From the NCBI RefSeq assembly GCF_030848805.1, contig NC_092367.1:1922001-1986000 (forward strand): a stretch of DNA of 64,000 nt. The letters run 5' to 3'. Position numbers and translations under genes: made by a program. Each line of letters starts with the position of its first letter. Position 1 is the first letter of the stretch. The stretch comes from Temnothorax longispinosus (Eukaryota > Arthropoda > Insecta > Hymenoptera > Formicidae). A model generated the notes under the pieces. That model ran no database searches and was not told where the DNA came from. It saw only the letters and a program-made list of their open reading frames with translations. Of the stretch, positions 58,445 to 64,000 are shown one piece after another.

Positions 58445-58954
58445 TACACTACCGCTCAAAAGTATTTGTCACCTCGGAAAAAATAGAAAAAATTCTAGTT
58501 TTTTGCAGTAAACTTAATTTAAAGTAGAGATCATTGCATGTCATATACTCATTGTTACCTTAAACAAAGCTGTTGTTATGTTGGTATCCCTTACTTCCTA
58601 ATTTCATGTAATTATTTTGCTTACGGAAAATCTCAAATAATAAATACATTTTCCGAGATCATCACGTTGGTGTATTTAGGAGCCAAAAATTAATTACAAA
58701 ATTAATCAACAGATGTCAAAATTATATAAAGCTGTGATACAAAAAATTGACAGCCACATCGATGAAGCAAAAATTTAGAAAGTTATTTTCTTGTCAAATC
58801 ACTGTTTAATGATTTAAATAATATGTAATCACCTGTTCTATGCAATAAAGACATGTAGCATATTATTGGCCTTTTCATTAAAATTTTATTTATTAATGAA
58901 CTCAATTCTAATCACATTTCTATAAGGTGACAAATATTTTGGAGCGGTAGTGTA
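58445..58954. mobile_element. Non-autonomous Tc1-like element
   Basis: A 506-bp element (58447-58952) with ends CACTACCGCTCAAAAGTATT and its inverse, matching at about 25 of 28 positions, flanked by TA on both sides. The terminal sequence is typical of Tc1-like transposons. There is no transposase frame. Confidence 0.85.
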
Positions 58955-59925
58955 TACACTTAAAGGAACTGTGCTTTATATTCTGGCATTCCGAGTCGAG
59001 GAATTACCTCTGTAAATTCCTTACCCCACAATATTATCTCTAACTTAGAGCTGTACATGTAAATATTTGATGTAGAACGTAAGGTACATTAATTCACTGG
59101 GTCATAGCTTAAGTTAGCAGCCGCTGGATCTCTAATAATCAACACGTACGTGGTTCATCGAAATACTAAAATGTATAACGAGAAAAATAAAAAGCAACTA
59201 GTTCTCTCTTCTATTTTATCTTGCATTTTTTACGCTAATAAGTCAGGCTACTGTAACCCATCGAATTAATGCAACTTATACTGTACATCAAATATGGAAC
59301 ATACAGTTTGTGTTTCTTGGATAGTTAAACAAGAAGCACATCTCACATTCACCGAGAAGTAAGTGAGTAACTTCAAAATTTGATGGTTTAAAAATAACGT
59401 AATTTTTCGCGAGAAAATCCAAGTACAACTTTACTAATGATCATAGTTTATTATGTGATCGAAATCAAAATATTCAGAACTTGAGCAAAAAGAGGTATGA
59501 AGTCACTTACCCTTCAGCTCAGAGAATGCGAGAATGAGCACTGAAATCGTGGTGGAATATATCGAGACATAATATAATTTATAAATAAACGACGCCATTA
59601 CAGTTAAGACAATGATTACTTAGCATTTTTAATTTCATTTAACATTCCGAGTAAAAAAAATGACTAGTCAAATTAGCATATACTCAGTGCGTAAATGAAT
59701 AATCGGATATTGGCTGTTCCTTTTACGTCATCTTTGACATAATTAGAATCGTTTGTATGTTAACTGCGTAATTACAAATATTTGTATGAAACTTCTATGT
59801 CTTTCGGCTAATTCTATTTCGTATACGTAATAAACACTGTAGGAAAACAGATTGGATTTTCAAGAAACGTTACTTTTCTTTGTATCTTTAACTTTAATAT
59901 ATATTAGAGAATACAAGCGAAATAC

Positions 59926-60008
59926 CTCTGCCTCTGCGAGAGAAGACAATGTTTTCGGAAGCTTAACGCAGTTGATCTGTTCCTTTCGCTGTTCTCGACA
60001 CTCTGACT
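59926..60008 (-). promoter_or_regulatory. Candidate initiator and 5' UTR exon of desaturase E
   Basis: On the - strand TTCAGTCAGAG (A at 60008) fits an arthropod initiator and is followed 83 nt later by a donor, GCAGAG|GTATTT, ending the exon at 59926. The next acceptor with coding sequence on this strand is at about 57812, above the E start codon. No TATA box. Inferred only from signals. Confidence 0.35.
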
Positions 60009-60150
60009 GAAACCGTTATCGGTGCGCGCCTTTGAGAACCGAACTGTCCCCCGAACTGTTGCCAAATATTACAAGGCCCAATCACATGACTAGGAAGTAC
60101 GACAAAGCAAACGTAATATATAAACACAACTAGAATATGACGAGGCAAAT

Positions 60151-60308
60151 ATGGAGGGGGAAAAACAACAGTGGTGTAAGTCAAAATTTTTAAAATATTG
60201 TCTCGTGTGCACAGATACAATCTGTATAATATATAAATTGCATCTGTGCACACGAGAAAAATTTTTAAAAATTTTGACTTACACCACTGTGGTTTTTACC
60301 CCTCTATA
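60151..60308. repeat. About 65-bp-arm palindrome
   Basis: Left arm (ATGGAGGGGGAAAAACAACA... to about 60216) pairs with the right arm from 60240 to 60308 with a few mismatches; GTGGTGTAAGTCAAAATTTT is perfectly inverted. Foldback element. Confidence 0.85.
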
Positions 60309-61098
60309 TGTACATACATTGTGCTTTCCGACTTCGCATTGATTCGATGTAGTGTTAGCTGATTGACAATAAAAATCTTCCAGAAATATTCGTAATTGCT
60401 CAATTAATTCGATTAATTATATATATTTTGTAAAAATAATTGTGATGAAAGAAAACCGAAGATGACAGACAAAGGATATCAACCATCAACTATTCGACAT
60501 TGACTATTTATAGACGCCGAATTGAAGTCAATTCAACTAGTTATTTCTGCGTAGTTTCTTACGTGTTTCTCGCATATCCCGAACATAATTCGATACACAG
60601 CTTTAAGTAATAAGTTATTTATAACATTGCTTCTACGAGATTATTAACATTTAGTAAGTTCGTATCTCTAAGAATATTTTGAAAACAAAAGTAAAAGTAA
60701 AAATTATAATTTGATGGCCAGTGAAGTCTGGAACACAGTTATACGACAAATCAAATTTTATAATACAAATAATTAGAATAGTGTAGTTCAGTACGGATTT
60801 ATGCCCTTTTCAAATCGATTTCTGAAAGAGCGAAAAGGACATTTGATTCCGAGCACTGGTGTAGTTCATCAAAGATCGCCAATCGAAGATCTCAGGTAGA
60901 GATCGAAACCGATTTTGGAAATCGCATTTCACAATATAGTTATTTGTATTATAAAATTTTATTTTTGCACGTATAATCGTACCTCAGACTCATACTGGTC
61001 ACCAAATTGTAACTATATTATGTTAAAGTGTCAAACAAATAAATTTTGGTTTATATAAAAAACTGGAAGGATCATCCGCGCGTATATTTTCGAAACAA

Positions 61099-61203
61099 CT
61101 CTTTAAATCTGAATCAGTGAAAAATCACTGAACGCGTCAGTGACTATTCACTGATATCAGTCTAAATGCCACTTTAATGATTTACTGATTCAGATTTAGA
61201 GAG
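61099..61203. repeat. 105-bp MITE-like palindrome
   Basis: CTCTTTAAATCTGAATCAGT and ACTGATTCAGATTTAGAGAG are inverted with one mismatch; the interior repeats TCAGTGA/TCACTGA several times. Confidence 0.7.
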
Positions 61204-63012
61204 AACATATTTGCATTTCCGTATAAATGTGTATTACATCTGCAATAATTTTTTACTATTTTATTAAATTAATTACAACATTTAGAATGTTGTAATTAAT
61301 TTAATATGTTAATACGATATATAATATATCAATGCAACAATGCGATCTTTTGATAAACTATAAAGAAAATATTACAAGTAAACTAATGCCTTATATTCTT
61401 TTCTTCTTATTTTTAATCAAAGAATGTAATATTTAAATCTTCTACAACAAATTGAACAAAATTTAAAATAAAGAAGTATATCGAATTCTTGACAATCTAA
61501 TAATAAAATCTGTGCGTTGAGAATAATATTTCTCGATATCTTATTAATTTTATCGAACATCTAGATAACTCTAAAATCTACGTTATAATAAAAGCCTGTT
61601 TCCCACGATGCAATTTTTCGTGCGAGTTTACCTGCAAGGAGCTCTGCCACCGTGCAAACTACGCAGCGAGAAAAGTTGCTTGCTGCGAGTAGCGCTGACA
61701 GTTTTACGTGATAGAACAAGTGCTATTTTTTCTGCGTGTTTTGCTGCTAGTCGCTATAAGCAGCCAATTGACATAAGCTTTGTTTTTCTTCTTGTTGCAA
61801 TAGATTAAGTGTTTTTAAAAATATGGAATATAAAACTTTGACACTTAAATGTATGATAATATTATAATTCTAATAAAAATTTGCGAAAACTCAAACAACA
61901 GAGAAATTATGTTGACAAATTGAAACAGATTCGACTCATATCAAAAATTAAAAATCAGTTAGTGTATGTGCAAAGGATATTATTTAACAATTTTCCTACG
62001 CGTTTATTAAAACAAAGAAATATATTTTCTAATTGTAAAATAATTAAGATGAAATTAATAGTAATCTTGGATCGCGAGAACTAAGATCTCTCAATTACTT
62101 ATTGAAAAAAACAAGTAAGATAATAGATAAATATACCTTGGCGGAGAAACAAGATTGGAGTGAGGCGTTATATGTGCACTGACTGGTTACTGAAGATTCT
62201 TTATTGCACAAGATTTATATGCTATAGTCTTTTGTGAAAAAGATTTTTCGAAATCACTAACTTGCCTAGAACGATTGTGACACTTACAGTGAGTGCTTCT
62301 GCCACAATGCATTTTATTTTACATTAATATATATCATCTAGACTTTACGTCATTACAAAAATGCTGATATCATTTCATGTATATGCATTTATGTATGTAT
62401 AGTCGGCATTTGTTCTCATAATTTTCATATATTAACATCGTAATTTTTCAGCTTTATTATATGAATATATGAATCATAGGCGTCCACAGAAGGGCCCGGG
62501 ACAAGAGAGGACATTTGTCCCTCTATAGTGGGCCTATTCTGTAACACTTAACGACAGTTTCATTGACGTTATATTTGCGTTGCGCAGATATTATATATGG
62601 TAAAAAAGCTACGCAACGATAATACTAGAATCAGCAAAAAATTTAGCATTTGCTTCCTTTGAATAAAGGAAGCGCAAATTTATACTAACCTTACCGATCT
62701 CTACCTTAGTCCATAGGAAAAACACATTTTTTTTCTAATTTTAATAGAATTTTAGTTTGTCAATGCCTGCCTTGCTCGAATTTAATTCATTTCTCCTGTT
62801 TTTTCAAAAATCAAATAAGATCTCTCAGTTTTATTTATTATTTAATCAATGCCTGCTTTTGTTTTCTACAAATAAGATTGCAATACATTGAACGAATGAG
62901 AAAAGTACAGAGTGTCCCAGAGAAGTTGCTGAAATTAAACTTTTTCCCTTCTAGGTAGATGTTTATTAGATAGATGTTCTATTGTCCGTAATATTGTCAA
63001 CAACACGGCGAC

Positions 63013-63174
63013 ATTAAAGCGGGGAGCACAGACTTTTGCATAATAACGCATAATGCGTAAACATATAAGAAAATTGATTGGTCCATATACATGTACATAA
63101 GAAAATAGGAACCAATCAATTTTCTTATGCTACGCATTATTGCGTTATGCAAAAGTCTGTGCTCCCCGCTTAAT
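63013..63174. repeat. About 60-bp-arm palindrome
   Basis: GCGGGGAGCACAGACTTTTG at the left is inverted at the right end, with further pairing through AAGAAAATTGATTGGT. The flanks read ATTAA and TTAAT, so TTAA-type insertion is possible but not exact. Confidence 0.85.
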
Positions 63175-63566
63175 GCTTTTCCATATGAAAATAGTTGGGT
63201 CCGAATCAAGTAAAATAGCTAGACACATCGTTTGTGCATCATGACTGTGGGTTTTTTGAAGGAAATGACTTGAAAGAATTTACTACACGAAATCTTCCGG
63301 TTATTAAATATAGCTTCTTCGATTTAATATTCAAATATAAAACTGTAGTTTGGACGTGTAAAGTTAAATTGACTTTGATTTGAAAGTTGATGCAAGATAA
63401 GAACAATATTATTGTCAAATTATAATAGACTCTTATAATAAACTGCATTTCAATTTGTATAATAAACAAGCTTGTTTTGATTATTATCCCTGCGGTTAAA
63501 AAGTAATAGATGAAAAGGATGAACCCTAAACAGCTATATGTATAGTAGATTATGTATAATAGTAGA

Positions 63567-64000
63567 TTCTGTACGATCGATGAGATCAAAATCTATGAGC
63601 GCTGGCAGTCACACCGATGCACCCCAGTTCGTACATGATAAGTACTGAAAATAAAAAGAATATTGATCCTTATTTAACAGTATAATATAATCATTATGTC
63701 GGTTATAGATAACAACTAGACCATAGATAACAACTAGGAAGTTTTAACTTGCGGACGAATAACTGTCGTTAAAATTCTATAAGTCTCATACACAATGGCT
63801 CGTCTTCTGAAAGCATTTTTATCGATAAATGCGCGCGCTTTTATCGATAAAAAAGAGTTGAGAATATGGGAAAATATTTCTAGATTTTTTTTACAAAAAA
63901 AATGTAAATTCACATTATAAGGTCGTCTTCAGGTTTTGAAAGTAGACGAAGGTGACTAAACTATAAAGTACGACGACATGCATCGTCGCTAACAATAAGT
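63567..64000 (-). pseudogene. Desaturase pseudogene F (exon 1 end and exon 2 remnant), runs off the window
   Basis: On the - strand 63998-63915 translates to a transmembrane stretch ending YFQNLKTTL followed by a stop, matching the end of exon 1 in D (FLENLKTTAW) and E (ENWKTTLW). About 270 nt further on, an acceptor TTTTCAG leads into 63644-63567, in the correct phase 1, encoding IGVTASAHRF-stop-SHRSYR. This is the first histidine box with its Trp codon turned into TGA. Homology stops after SHRSYR. Exons 3-5 were not found downstream to 57.8 kb, so the gene is truncated as well as interrupted. It is closest in wording to D and E. The rest of exon 1 lies beyond the right edge. Confidence 0.75.
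63816..63853. promoter_or_regulatory. Pair of TATCGATA palindromes
   Basis: TATCGATA at 63820-63827 and 63842-63849, each within TTTATCGATAAA, flank GCGCGCGC. TATCGATA is the core of the DRE site bound by DREF in flies. Here it falls in the intron of pseudogene F, so its function is doubtful. Confidence 0.3.

Larger units (their letters stand above)
57812..63566. other. Spacer between desaturase E and pseudogene F
   Basis: Contains a Tc1-type MITE (58445-58954), a candidate first exon of E (59926-60008) and palindromes at 60151-60308, 61099-61203 and 63013-63174. I looked for exons 3-5 of pseudogene F here and saw none. No other gene was recognised. Confidence 0.5.

Overview
The window reads as AT-rich insect nuclear DNA, most likely from a hymenopteran and plausibly an ant. 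Genes are split by GT-AG introns, microsatellites and small DNA transposons are abundant, and the only recognisable gene family is the insect acyl-CoA (delta-9 type) desaturases, a family known to be expanded in ants. No bacterial-style operons, tRNAs, rRNAs or CRISPR arrays were seen.

The core is a desaturase cluster: five complete genes plus one broken one. Two lie on the + strand (desaturase A, CDS 7559-12331; desaturase C, 16030-20303). Three lie on the - strand (desaturase B, 26444-22997; D, 48916-46963; E, 57777-53171). A pseudogene, F, starts beyond the right edge on the - strand (64000-63567). All five complete genes have five coding exons with intron phases 1, 0, 2, 2. Exon 2 is 131 nt and exon 3 is 206 nt in every gene; exon 4 is 186 nt, or 183 nt in C. 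I assembled each model from splice signals, and the reading frame closes in every case. The shared architecture points to tandem duplication, with one inversion between the + and - blocks.

A, B, D and E keep all nine histidines and the asparagine that hold the two irons in stearoyl-CoA desaturases, so they should be active ER-membrane desaturases making mono-unsaturated acyl-CoAs for lipids, cuticular hydrocarbons or semiochemicals. They differ at the four-residue signature after exon 4 (SPVE, NPSE, NPTQ, RPSD), which suggests different substrate preferences. C is the odd one: its frame is intact, but three iron-ligand histidines are replaced (one in the NxxxH motif and two in the third histidine box), so it looks like a pseudoenzyme or strongly altered enzyme. 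F has a stop codon inside the first histidine box.

Region by region: 1-6.8 kb is unrecognised DNA; 6.8-7.2 kb is a transposon remnant with a SWIM zinc finger; 7.5-12.3 kb is A, with a 271-nt polypyrimidine run in intron 2 and a GC-AG intron 3; 12.3-15.2 kb is a spacer with a piggyBac-type MITE; 15.2-20.3 kb is C, with a 145-bp-arm palindrome in its 5' intron and nested elements in intron 2; 20.3-23.0 kb is a spacer; 23.0-26.4 kb is B, with a fresh palindrome in intron 1; 26.4-47.0 kb is a 20-kb gene-free tract of MITEs, foldbacks and microsatellites; 47.0-48.9 kb is D; 48.9-53.2 kb is a spacer holding the second copy of a 1.5-kb direct repeat; 53.2-57.8 kb is E; 57.8-63.5 kb is a spacer with a Tc1-type MITE and palindromes; 63.6-64.0 kb is pseudogene F.

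No single new system stands out. The best candidates for something undescribed are the conserved but ligand-depleted desaturase C and the unusual density of young palindromic elements lodged in the introns and spacers of this cluster.
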